From: JAAYPI01 sp963668615
GTDB taxonomy: Bacteria > Bacteroidota > Bacteroidia > Bacteroidales > Paludibacteraceae
Length of the DNA stretch: 64,000 nucleotides
Direction of reading: 5' to 3'
Assembly (NCBI GenBank): GCA_963668615.2
Contig: CAXXCL010000003.1
Location: 434,001 to 498,000 of the forward strand
The first letter of the stretch is position 1. Each line of letters begins with the position of its first letter. The translations under genes and the position numbers were made by a program. Below the pieces are notes generated by a model, which did not search any database, had not been told where the DNA came from, and worked only from the letters and a program-made list of their open reading frames with translations. Of the stretch, positions 1 to 8,012 are shown one piece after another.

Positions 1-213
1 GAAAATGGCTCTACAATCTTGTAATAAATCCGCCACGCGAACAATTCTTTCTTCCGACTGCTCCGTTTCACCCAAAACAACTTCTACTTCACGCTCTTCA
101 ATGAAATTGACTTCTTCGTGCGTTATTTCATAAATTAGGAAATTTCTGGCTTGACCGAAATGTTGATTTACGGATTCGCCATCACTACTTGCTATCGCTA
201 TTTTGTATGACAT
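1..213 (-). CDS. NifX/NifB C-terminal-like (dinitrogenase Fe-Mo cofactor biosynthesis family) protein, 3'-truncated by window
   Basis: An open frame runs from an ATG at 213 to the window edge (71 codons) with no stop, so the C-terminus lies outside the window. The N-terminus has the family signature: beta-strand KIAIAS, then SSDGESVNQHFGQA, then a strand reading FLIYEI. This is the Nitro_FeMo-Co fold shared by NifX, NafY and the tail of NifB, which binds iron-sulfur cofactor precursors. The gene starts 11 bases after the NifB-like gene on the same strand, so it is probably the last or next gene of the nitrogenase-like operon. I infer a cofactor carrier or maturation role for the reductase. 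A standalone DUF of the same fold cannot be excluded. Confidence 0.75.
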   Translation of the reverse strand, partial: MSYKIAIASSDGESVNQHFGQARNFLIYEITHEEVNFIEEREVEVVLGETEQSEERIVRVADLLQDCRAIF

Positions 214-224
214 ATCTTTAAAAT

Positions 225-1481
225 TTATATACATCCTAAACCGGAACCGGAGCATCTACCTCCAACTCCGCAATGACCAATTATTTTGAGAGAAGATTCG
301 GGTATTGATTTTCCCTTCAACAAAGCCTCTACAAGCTCACTTACCGAACCGTTTACTGCCTCGACAAAAAATCCTTTTTTTCTCAATATTTCTAATGGTA
401 TACGACCTATGCCATTTACCAATAGGGCTCCACAATCAGAAAAAGTTGTTGCCAATTCTTCCCACCTTTGTATATTTTCGAAAGAAGGTGTCGAACGTTT
501 TTCTATCAATTCAGCCTTTCCTCCCGCAAGTCCATAAATCCACAAATAAGAGGCCTCTCCTAAGTGCAAATTAACGAAGACTCCATCAGCACTACTTACT
601 GCTATATAAGGTTTAAGAGCAAATGAAGGTTGTGCTTTGGCATTTGTCAGCAATTTTTCCGTTTCTTCACTATTTGCTTCACCCAACAAGCCTACCGCAT
701 CCGCACGACAACGTGCACAATGGGACATCTGCTTGATAAATAATGAGGCTTTTGCCCTAACAGAACGCATACTGCTCGGACTTGGTTCTTCTAAATTGGC
801 AAAAGGAGTACCGGCAACCGGTATGAGGGGAATACAATTCTGTACATCAGCACCTAATTTTGCCACATATTTGGAAATTTCTGGTACATGGTATTCATTT
901 ACACGAGGAATAACCACCGTATTAATTTTTACCGTAATGCCATACCTTTTTAATAATTTGATAGCTTCCGTTTGTCTCTCCAACAGAATTTCAGCTCCTT
1001 CTATTCCATAATATGTTTTTTTTTCGTAATGAATCCACTCGTAAATATCTGCCCCTATTTCCGGATTTACAGCATTCACGGTAATAGTTACATGTGACAC
1101 GTTGAGTTCTGCTAAACGAGGAATATATTCGGGCAAATACAAACCATTGGAAGAAAGACACAGCAATTTATCAGGATAACGATTATGTATACGCTCCAGT
1201 GTTTCCATGGTTTCTTTTATATTGGCAAAGGGGTCACCGGGACCGGCAATGCCAACAACAGCTATATTCGGAACTTTTTTTATTATTTCTCCCAAATATT
1301 TTTCTGCTTGATCGGGTTTAAGAACTGCCGTAGACACTCCCGGACGACTTTCATTGGTACAATCGTACTTTCGGTTACAAAAGTTACACTGCACATTACA
1401 TCGGGCAGCTACAGGAAGATGCACGCGAGCAGTTTTATGACGGGCTTCGGCATTAAAACATGGGTGATTTTCTAAATTCAT
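225..1481 (-). CDS. marB: NifB-like radical SAM cofactor maturase with fused C-terminal NifX-like domain (MarB-like)
   Basis: 418 residues from the ATG at 1481. That start is preceded by AAAGGAG at a good distance, whereas the GTG at 1508 would only add nine residues. The radical SAM motif CNVQCNFC supplies Cys28, Cys32 and Cys35 for the SAM-binding 4Fe-4S cluster, and the flanking HPCFNAEARH and NRKYDCTNESRPGV blocks are classic NifB. From about residue 290 a NifX-like domain follows (KPYIAVSSADGVFVNLHLGE), ending in a Cys/Gly-rich tail. NifB builds the 8Fe-9S-carbide precursor (NifB-co). Its position right after the K-like subunit gene indicates that the reductase here carries a NifB-derived cluster. 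No NifE or NifN is seen, so the precursor may be used directly. Family call is firm; the Mar assignment comes from context. Confidence 0.9.
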   Translation of the reverse strand: MNLENHPCFNAEARHKTARVHLPVAARCNVQCNFCNRKYDCTNESRPGVSTAVLKPDQAEKYLGEIIKKVPNIAVVGIAGPGDPFANIKETMETLERIHNRYPDKLLCLSSNGLYLPEYIPRLAELNVSHVTITVNAVNPEIGADIYEWIHYEKKTYYGIEGAEILLERQTEAIKLLKRYGITVKINTVVIPRVNEYHVPEISKYVAKLGADVQNCIPLIPVAGTPFANLEEPSPSSMRSVRAKASLFIKQMSHCARCRADAVGLLGEANSEETEKLLTNAKAQPSFALKPYIAVSSADGVFVNLHLGEASYLWIYGLAGGKAELIEKRSTPSFENIQRWEELATTFSDCGALLVNGIGRIPLEILRKKGFFVEAVNGSVSELVEALLKGKSIPESSLKIIGHCGVGGRCSGSGLGCI

Positions 1482-1508
1482 AATTACTCCTTTACAATTC
1501 AATAACAC

Positions 1509-2867
1509 CTATTGAGCACTACCACTAATAGCTGTCGTATAAATTTTTTCCAATAAAGATAAAGCTCCTCTATAACCGACATTGGAACGATTCACAACTA
1601 CTTCATAAGAAGCAGGAAAACCTATTTCCAAAATACCACCTTTCAATTTTTTTGCCACGTCACGGTCCCAGGTAGTAGCAAAAAGCAAAGGCGGTTTATG
1701 TCCAAAATCAGTTTTTAATAATTCTTGTCCAATGGTATACCCATCCTCTATAAAATCTACAGTTGTGGATACATCTTCGGCAATATGGGTGTATTGCTCA
1801 CGAATAAATTCTTTATATTCATCAGGAGTATTCTCGGTAATAATTTGTCTACCGGGTATCAAGCCCAATTGATTAACTAGAAATTTGGTCAATGCCAAGT
1901 TGTAAGCACTATTGCTCACAACACCAAATTTTGCCGGTAGCCCCCACCAATATTCAGAATAGAAATCAGCAAAATGTTCCAAATAAAAATAATAGTAATC
2001 TTCTTCTTTTTTGATGAAAGCTTCCACTTTCTTAGAATTTATCTTGGCAAACTTTGCCACCTTGCGTAAAAAATTAGATGTTTCTTCTGCCCCTATCGGA
2101 ATAACCGGGATATGTAAAAAAGGCTGTTTGTACTTTTTTTCCAAAAGCTTAGCTATATCTAAACCAATCCAAGGAGAAAGCACTAAATTGAATTCAGCTT
2201 TAGGAATATTTTTCCATTCCTCTACACCATTCGATTCGTGACCAAACAAGATATTAACCTTCAAACCTATACCTTCTAAAATTCGTTTGATTTCCTCCAA
2301 ATCTCCTCTCCAAAAAGTATCGACAAAAGGCACTAATGACCAAACATTGACTGATTTTTTTTCTTTAGGACCATCATAGTTTCCTACAAACTGTTGAATA
2401 ATAGACTTTACAACCAGCTCGTGCCCTGTATAATTGTTTCCTTTAAAACCTCCAGTTTCTGCATAAACGATGGGGATACCCTTTGCCTGAAATTCAGAAA
2501 CAACAGAAGGAACATCATCTCCCACCAAATCGGCTATACAACCGGTTAATACTACAAACAAATCGGCATCCATTACTTTAAGAGAAGCACTGATTAACTC
2601 TCGAAGTCTTTCTGCTCCCCCAAATACCACTTCTTTTTCACTGGCATTTACACTTGGAGAAACGGCCCCACCTCCATACCCCCCACCTTGAAATCCATTA
2701 TAAAACGCAGTGGATGTAAATTGTTTATCTGCACAACCCGGTCCGCAATGTGTAATAGGTATTACTCTCGGAATAGCTGTGGCTGTATACAAAGCTCCTA
2801 ACGAACAACCATATCGAGGTTGATTTATTGAATTTGTTTTCTTTATTTTTTCTTCAGTTACTGACAT
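1509..2867 (-). CDS. marK: Nitrogenase component 1 beta (NifK)-like subunit of putative methylthio-alkane reductase
   Basis: 452 residues, shorter than classical NifK (about 520) because the long N-terminal arm is missing. Three cysteines sit where NifK has its P-cluster ligands: Cys21 in RYGCSLGA, Cys45 in HCGPGC and Cys110 in LTGCIADLVGDD. The last is followed by the GDD motif typical of component 1 proteins. It forms the beta half of an alpha2beta2 reductase that receives electrons from the Fe protein. The gene lies 46 bases after the D-like gene, and its stop is close to the NifB-like start, so all appear co-transcribed. I read it as MarK rather than NifK or NifN because of the sulfur-metabolism neighbours and the active-site changes in the partner subunit. 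Confidence 0.82.
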   Translation of the reverse strand: MSVTEEKIKKTNSINQPRYGCSLGALYTATAIPRVIPITHCGPGCADKQFTSTAFYNGFQGGGYGGGAVSPSVNASEKEVVFGGAERLRELISASLKVMDADLFVVLTGCIADLVGDDVPSVVSEFQAKGIPIVYAETGGFKGNNYTGHELVVKSIIQQFVGNYDGPKEKKSVNVWSLVPFVDTFWRGDLEEIKRILEGIGLKVNILFGHESNGVEEWKNIPKAEFNLVLSPWIGLDIAKLLEKKYKQPFLHIPVIPIGAEETSNFLRKVAKFAKINSKKVEAFIKKEEDYYYFYLEHFADFYSEYWWGLPAKFGVVSNSAYNLALTKFLVNQLGLIPGRQIITENTPDEYKEFIREQYTHIAEDVSTTVDFIEDGYTIGQELLKTDFGHKPPLLFATTWDRDVAKKLKGGILEIGFPASYEVVVNRSNVGYRGALSLLEKIYTTAISGSAQ

Positions 2868-2913
2868 AATTTACTTTTTTCGTTACTTATTTTTGACTTC
2901 CTCTTAAAGATGA

Positions 2914-4434
2914 TTAATTCTCATATATCAACTCCGGTTTTTTGGAAAGAATATATGGATCATCTTGCTCTAACCACCAGTTGGTATAAGGCAATTTGAC
3001 ATGAGCTGCCAGATTCTTATGGAACTTGGTATGAGCAATCACATCTAAAATAATTTCGCCCAAATTTATCATTCCATCATAACCTACGGCAATATGTTCA
3101 TCACCAAGAGGCACAGCAGGAATTCCAACCCTCGAAGCCAACGGAGCCAAACCATTATGTCGAATCATAATGAAATCAGGATGGAATTTTTTTAACAAAC
3201 CGTAAAATTGATATTGTTGTCGGTTACTTACACTAAAGGAATTTACTTCTCCATAATGATCAACCAAATGCGAAAGTGAATCTTGTCGAGGGTCGCCACT
3301 ATCATAAATGGGGTCATGGTGAAATACAAGCGAACCATTTACTTCTATGCCTAATTCACGCATTACGGAAATTAATCCGTGAGAATAGGCCGAACCTGTA
3401 GCAGAAAAGCCTCTCAATCCTTTTACTTTTTTTCGAAGTTCTTCCAATTTGGGTTTAATTTCAGCATGTTTCTTTGCAATATATTTTTCAACCAGTTCTT
3501 CACGATGTGTCACTTTGCCTATTTCTCGAAGCCAAGCATCTGTCCCCGCAAAACCATATGGCATAGGTGCTTTTACTTCGGGTACTCCAAACTCTTGTTC
3601 CAAACCGGTAGCAAGGTAGGAAGACAGAGTATTACAGAACCCTATGGTACAAGCTGCTTCGGACATTTGAGCCAAATCGTCTACAGTAGCAAGGTCAATC
3701 ACATAGTTTACACGCAGGTTTAATTCTGCCAACATGGGTGTAAAAACATCAGAGCCCCAAAGATTAATCACATTGACTAAATCTTCCTGTTTGTTAGGAT
3801 GCCGATTAACTATTTGACGAAGAATACCATGCTGGGTAGAATCAAACCCTGTACTCCAGTGTTTTGAACGAAATCCCTCACAATGCATCGGCACAACGGG
3901 TATTCCCAGTTCTTCGGTAAGTTCAGCAGCCACCCCGTCAATATCATCACCAATAATAGCAGTAGCACAAGAAGATCCAATAAAAATAGCTTTGGGTTGA
4001 TAACGTTCCCATGCATCCAAAATCGACTGACGTAATTTATCAACTCCACCAAATACCATGTCTTTTTCTTGTAAATTGGTGCTAATTACGCGTATGTTTT
4101 CAACCGGTTTATTTCTATTCCTCAGTCCATTTCGATATAGTGAATTGTATGCTACCTGACCTGCGGCACATCCTATGGGGGAATGCTGTATAAGCACGGC
4201 TTCACGCACATGCCCCGCCTGACATTCAACCATTTGTTCACTACAAACAGAACCTTGAGTAAAAGGACTACTCACCTCACAAAGGCTACAATTACCGGAA
4301 CATCCGGCACCACCGGCAGAATAGGCCGAGGCTTTAACCAAATCAGAAGCTTTGCCTTCCCAAGCGACAATGGTTCCTAATCGTTGTTCCCGACTTTCAA
4401 CGACAGGTGTTTTTAAATTTAATTTTTTGCTCAT
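2914..4434 (-). CDS. marD: Nitrogenase component 1 alpha (NifD)-like catalytic subunit of putative methylthio-alkane reductase
   Basis: 506 residues. P-cluster-type cysteines are Cys64 (SVCSEQ), Cys89 (HSPIGCAAGQ) and Cys156 (GSSCATAIIGDD), matching NifD Cys62, Cys88 and Cys154. Cys267 (TIGFCNTLSSYLA) aligns with the cofactor ligand Cys275. After the conserved CEGFR block, nitrogenase Gln191 and His195 are replaced by Trp193 and Phe197 (SKHWSTGF). His442 has no exact equivalent, although a GDEH stands nearby. The N-terminus has an extra cysteine group (Cys45, Cys49, Cys52). These changes argue against N2 fixation. With MetINQ, MetY and CysK alongside, C-S bond reduction of small methyl sulfides is the best reading. 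The substrate itself is not visible in the sequence. Confidence 0.82.
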   Translation of the reverse strand: MSKKLNLKTPVVESREQRLGTIVAWEGKASDLVKASAYSAGGAGCSGNCSLCEVSSPFTQGSVCSEQMVECQAGHVREAVLIQHSPIGCAAGQVAYNSLYRNGLRNRNKPVENIRVISTNLQEKDMVFGGVDKLRQSILDAWERYQPKAIFIGSSCATAIIGDDIDGVAAELTEELGIPVVPMHCEGFRSKHWSTGFDSTQHGILRQIVNRHPNKQEDLVNVINLWGSDVFTPMLAELNLRVNYVIDLATVDDLAQMSEAACTIGFCNTLSSYLATGLEQEFGVPEVKAPMPYGFAGTDAWLREIGKVTHREELVEKYIAKKHAEIKPKLEELRKKVKGLRGFSATGSAYSHGLISVMRELGIEVNGSLVFHHDPIYDSGDPRQDSLSHLVDHYGEVNSFSVSNRQQYQFYGLLKKFHPDFIMIRHNGLAPLASRVGIPAVPLGDEHIAVGYDGMINLGEIILDVIAHTKFHKNLAAHVKLPYTNWWLEQDDPYILSKKPELIYEN

Positions 4435-4446
4435 ATTCTTTACTTA

Positions 4447-5322
4447 TTAAATACCGGCTCTTTCTCCTCGTATTTCTCCAGACTCAATGGCAATAAGCTG
4501 ATCAGCCCACTTAGCAGACCATTCACGCAGCTCTTCCGTTTCAAGTGGAGTCGGCACACGAGATTCTGTATGACCAGCAATTTTACGAGCCAAACTTCTG
4601 TAAACATCTGCTTGTGCTGATGTTGGAGCAGCTTCAATGGTAGTACGACCTGACAACTCGGATGAAGTAACCGTAATAGAACGGGGTACATATTCTACTA
4701 CCTGAGTCCCTGTTTTTTTCACAAAATCATCAATAATTGATCGCTGATAAGGACTATTGATAGAATTTGCAATTACTCCACCAAACAAAGCCCCTCCTGC
4801 ATTGGAATATTTTTTGATACCTTTCATCAGGTTGTTAGATGCATAAACAGACATGAAGTCGGATGACGAAACAGTAAACACATGTTCTGCAATCCCCTCA
4901 CGAATGGGAACTGCGAATCCACCGCAAACGACGTCACCAAGCACATCAAATATGACATAATCCAAATCAAGTTCTTCAAAAATATCCTGTTGTTTCAATA
5001 GCTCAACGGCTGTAATAATACCACGTCCGGCACATCCAACACCTGGAGCAGGACCTCCTGCTTCAACACAATAAACCCCTTTAAAGCCCTGGAATATAGC
5101 CTCATGAGCATCTACTTTTGGTTTTTCTCGAAGTAAATCAAGAACGGTAGGAATATATTTTCCGTCACGTAATGTATTGGTGGAATCACTTTTTGGATCA
5201 CAACCAAATTGTAACACTTTGTACCCTGCTTCTACCAAAGCAGCACTAATATTGGAGGTAGTAGTTGATTTTCCAATTCCTCCTTTACCGTAAATAGCAA
5301 TTTTTTTAATTTGTTTACCCAT
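4447..5322 (-). CDS. marH: Nitrogenase iron protein (NifH)-like ATP-dependent reductase (MarH-like)
   Basis: 291 residues, the normal NifH length. The P-loop YGKGGIGKST lies at residues 11-20, followed by CDPKSDST. Cys97 (GVGCAGRG) and Cys133 (DVVCGGFA) are the ligands of the 4Fe-4S cluster shared across the homodimer. Arg100, the site of ADP-ribosylation in some NifH proteins, is present. The product transfers electrons with ATP hydrolysis to the D/K-like component encoded 12 bases downstream. Sequence alone cannot separate MarH from NifH, so the assignment depends on the operon. ChlL/BchL and CfbC are unlikely because a NifB-like gene and a P-cluster-containing D/K pair are present. Confidence 0.88.
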   Translation of the reverse strand: MGKQIKKIAIYGKGGIGKSTTTSNISAALVEAGYKVLQFGCDPKSDSTNTLRDGKYIPTVLDLLREKPKVDAHEAIFQGFKGVYCVEAGGPAPGVGCAGRGIITAVELLKQQDIFEELDLDYVIFDVLGDVVCGGFAVPIREGIAEHVFTVSSSDFMSVYASNNLMKGIKKYSNAGGALFGGVIANSINSPYQRSIIDDFVKKTGTQVVEYVPRSITVTSSELSGRTTIEAAPTSAQADVYRSLARKIAGHTESRVPTPLETEELREWSAKWADQLIAIESGEIRGERAGI

Positions 5323-5356
5323 TTTTATTGTTTAATTAATAGTATGTGATATTTGT

Positions 5357-6022
5357 TTATTTATTTTCAGTTCGTTTGGCAAGAAAATCCCCCAAGGACT
5401 GTATAATTTGTACTAAAATGATTAATAGTACTACTGTTATAATCATTATATCCGTTTCATAACGATAATAGCCAAAACGTATGGCAAGGTCTCCCACACC
5501 ACCACCACCGACTATACCCGCCATTGCTGAATAACCGACTAAACTGACTGCAGTAACGGTAAGACCCCTATAAAGCCCCGGCAATGCTTCGGGGAGCAAA
5601 ACATCTGTAATTATTCTGTAATGCGAAGCACCAATGGCTGATGCGGCCTCAAGTACACCCTTATCAACCTCACACAGAGAGCTTTCCACCAAGCGAGCAT
5701 AAAAAGCAATTGCGACAACAGCTAACGGAACAGATGCCGCTATGGGTCCGATACTTGTACCCACAACTAATTGTGTAAAAGGTATCAGTAGCACTAATAA
5801 AATAACAAAGGGAGTTGAACGAACAATATTGACGAGAAAACCTCCAATAAAGTTCAATACCCGATTTTCCCAAAACAAGCCCTTGCTAGTTATGAAAATA
5901 AAAAGACCCAACGGAACACCTATTAGTATAGATAAACTAATAGAAGTTCCACACATCAAAAATGTTTCTGCGAATGCGACTTTAAGATTGTCTATCAATT
6001 CTGCTAAATTTCCTTCAATCAT
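5357..6022 (-). CDS. metI: Methionine-type ABC transporter permease MetI
   Basis: 221 residues with about five membrane segments and the BPD permease loop around residues 130-155 (EAASAIGASHYRIITDVLLP), which contacts the ATPase. It forms the inner-membrane channel with MetN. Its ATG overlaps the end of metN by 8 bases, so the two are translationally coupled, and the NifH-like gene follows after 34 bases. Members of this family import L- or D-methionine and related thioethers. Being in one unit with the nitrogenase-like reductase suggests that it brings in the organosulfur substrate or salvages methionine. Confidence 0.9.
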   Translation of the reverse strand: MIEGNLAELIDNLKVAFAETFLMCGTSISLSILIGVPLGLFIFITSKGLFWENRVLNFIGGFLVNIVRSTPFVILLVLLIPFTQLVVGTSIGPIAASVPLAVVAIAFYARLVESSLCEVDKGVLEAASAIGASHYRIITDVLLPEALPGLYRGLTVTAVSLVGYSAMAGIVGGGGVGDLAIRFGYYRYETDIMIITVVLLIILVQIIQSLGDFLAKRTENK

Positions 6023-7022
6023 TGATTTCCTCCACTTTAAAAGTTCTTTCTCTTAGATAATTAATTGCTTTCGATACGTTACTATCTGTACCATCAAGAT
6101 GTACAATGAGTATACCGAATGGTCGATTGGTTATGTACTCTATCTTACCATGCAAAATATTCAAATGAATATCATACGCTTTGATGGTATCCGATATTAC
6201 GGCCTCTTCAGCCCTTTCTCCACTATATATTATTTTAAGTATTTTCTTATTTTTATCATGTAATAAATGAGTTGGCAACTCCAAATTGATCGTATGGTTA
6301 ACCAATTTCTTTGTAAATTCATGCTTCGGAGATGAAAACACATCAAACACATTACCGAGTTCCAACAACTCACCATTACTCATTACTGCCACCCTGTCAC
6401 AAATTTTTTTGATAACATTCATTTCGTGTGAAATAATTACTGTCGTAATTCCCAATTTATCGTTGATTTCTTTAAGCAAATCTAAAATTGAGTTGGTCGT
6501 TTCAAGGTCAAGAGCTGAAGTTGGCTCATCGCATAAAAGTATTTTCGGATTATTAGCAATGGCTCTTGCAATACCGACTCGCTGTTTCTGACCTCCGCTT
6601 AATTTTGACGGATATACTGACGATTTATCATTAAGACCTACCAGTTCCAACACTTCAGGAACTCTCTTGTTTATTTCTTCTTTCTTCTTGCCAACAGCTT
6701 TCATGGCAAAAGCCACATTTTCAAATACCGTTTTTGTATTAATCAAATTAAACTGTTGAAAAATCATTCCAATATTGACTCTCAAATTACGTAACTCTTT
6801 CCCATTAATATTGATGATATTTTTTCCATTAATGAGAACTGACCCTTCTGTGGGTCTTTGTAACAAATTAATGGTTCTCAATAAGGTACTTTTTCCTGCC
6901 CCACTTGTTCCGACTATTCCAAAAATCTCCTGTTTTTTTATACTAAAAGATACATTTTTCACTGCCTGAACCTCACCTGATTTAGAAGGAAATCTAACAC
7001 TGATATTTTCAAATTCTATCAT
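6015..7022 (-). CDS. metN: Methionine-type ABC transporter ATP-binding protein MetN
   Basis: 335 residues. Walker A is GTSGAGKST near residue 40, the signature is LSGGQKQR, and Walker B with D-loop is ILLCDEPTSALD. The C-terminal 90 residues form the NIL/ACT-like domain (GILIVHLDGTDSNVSKAINY), which in E. coli MetN binds methionine and inhibits transport when the internal pool is high. Import may therefore be under product inhibition here too. The gene follows metQ after a hairpin with a U-tract and overlaps metI. The ATPase family is certain; the exact substrate is inferred. Confidence 0.92.
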   Translation of the reverse strand: MIEFENISVRFPSKSGEVQAVKNVSFSIKKQEIFGIVGTSGAGKSTLLRTINLLQRPTEGSVLINGKNIININGKELRNLRVNIGMIFQQFNLINTKTVFENVAFAMKAVGKKKEEINKRVPEVLELVGLNDKSSVYPSKLSGGQKQRVGIARAIANNPKILLCDEPTSALDLETTNSILDLLKEINDKLGITTVIISHEMNVIKKICDRVAVMSNGELLELGNVFDVFSSPKHEFTKKLVNHTINLELPTHLLHDKNKKILKIIYSGERAEEAVISDTIKAYDIHLNILHGKIEYITNRPFGILIVHLDGTDSNVSKAINYLRERTFKVEEIND

Positions 7023-7042
7023 TTTATTCTAAGTTTTCAAAA

Positions 7043-7079
7043 AACGAATGCTCTCTACGATTTTTCGGGAGCATTCGTT
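7043..7079 (-). terminator. Hairpin with U-tract between metQ and metN (partial terminator)
   Basis: Perfect 11-bp arms AACGAATGCTC (7043-7053) and GAGCATTCGTT (7069-7079) enclose a 15-nt loop. On the minus strand the stem is followed by a run of U. It lies inside the operon, between the binding protein and the ATPase, so I read it as a leaky intrinsic terminator that keeps MetQ and porin levels above those of MetNI and the reductase. Confidence 0.7.
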
Positions 7080-7116
7080 CTTGTAACAAACACTAACTAA
7101 ACACTAATAACAAACA

Positions 7117-7968
7117 CTATTTATTTTTGATTTTCCATTTGGTAACATACCATTCGGGGCGTTCAAATTGCTTAAAGTCATATTTAGGATTTTCTACCAC
7201 ATTTTTAAATGCCACAGATTGTACAACCTCCTTAATATCTTTTACATATTGTTTACCCACATCTTCTGTTCTAACGGCAATCGTAATAATGATATCTTGA
7301 GTTAATCTCTCCCTGGCGATACCGCTTGACAGTTTAATACCGGAAGCGATGGCATAGTTTCCACTAATAACAGAAATTGTAGCACTTTCGAGCGTCCTTG
7401 GTAATTGAGCTGCTTCCGCAGGCTTGAAGACAAGTCCATAAGGATTTTGTTCAATATCTTTTTCTGAAGCTTTCGTTGCATCAATGTCCGCTTTGATAGT
7501 TATTAACTTTGCATTTCTCAAGAAAATCAAAGCTCTCGCCAAATTGGTAGGGTCATTAGGTATAGTTACTATATCTCCTTTTTTCAAAGATTTCCTTAAT
7601 TGATCCAAATTTTTGGCTTTCAATTTATGAGAATAAATTCCGAAAGCAGCCGTCGGGATGGTAAGTACTCCTGAAAGTTGAAGTTTTTTGTCATCCGAAA
7701 ACTTTTTCAAATAGCGTGAATGCTGAAAAATATTGACATCAATCTCACTATTTGCCAATGCAGTATTGGGTGTTACCCAATCAGTAAATTCTTTTACCTT
7801 AACTACGTATCCTTTCTTTTCGAGTCCCGGTTTAACCCCTAGATTGAACAAATCGGCATAAGGACCCGGAGCAAATCCGAAAGTAATGGTTTTACCTTTT
7901 TGAGCCTGAGCTTCTGACACCGTAACAACGGTCAATAAGATTGCTATTATTTTAATAAACTTTTTCAT
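7117..7968 (-). CDS. metQ: Periplasmic methionine-type substrate-binding protein MetQ (NlpA family)
   Basis: 283 residues. An N-terminal signal peptide (KIIAILLTVVTVSEAQAQ) is followed by KTITFGFAPGPYADLF, the usual opening of the NlpA/MetQ fold. There is no lipobox cysteine at the cleavage site, unlike most MetQ lipoproteins, so the mature protein is probably soluble in the periplasm. It would deliver ligand to MetNI. The porin gene lies 44 bases upstream in the same direction. Ligand specificity (methionine, methionine sulfoxide or another methyl sulfide) cannot be read from sequence. Family assignment is firm. Confidence 0.88.
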   Translation of the reverse strand: MKKFIKIIAILLTVVTVSEAQAQKGKTITFGFAPGPYADLFNLGVKPGLEKKGYVVKVKEFTDWVTPNTALANSEIDVNIFQHSRYLKKFSDDKKLQLSGVLTIPTAAFGIYSHKLKAKNLDQLRKSLKKGDIVTIPNDPTNLARALIFLRNAKLITIKADIDATKASEKDIEQNPYGLVFKPAEAAQLPRTLESATISVISGNYAIASGIKLSSGIARERLTQDIIITIAVRTEDVGKQYVKDIKEVVQSVAFKNVVENPKYDFKQFERPEWYVTKWKIKNK

Positions 7969-8012
7969 TTTATAATTCTCCTATAATTTTATTAATAATT
8001 TTTTACTGCAAA

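Noticed and set aside
286..1475. Plus-strand open frames over the NifB-like gene
   Set aside because: They are antisense shadows without ribosome-binding or family signals.
225..5322. Classical nitrogen-fixation (nif) cluster
   Set aside because: NifE/NifN are absent, nitrogenase Gln191 and His195 are replaced in the D-like subunit, and the neighbours are methionine and cysteine genes. N2 fixation is therefore unlikely, though not formally excluded.
2914..5322. Chlorophyllide/protochlorophyllide reductase or Ni-sirohydrochlorin (CfbCD) system
   Set aside because: A NifB-like maturase and full P-cluster ligand sets in both D and K-like subunits are present, which those systems lack.
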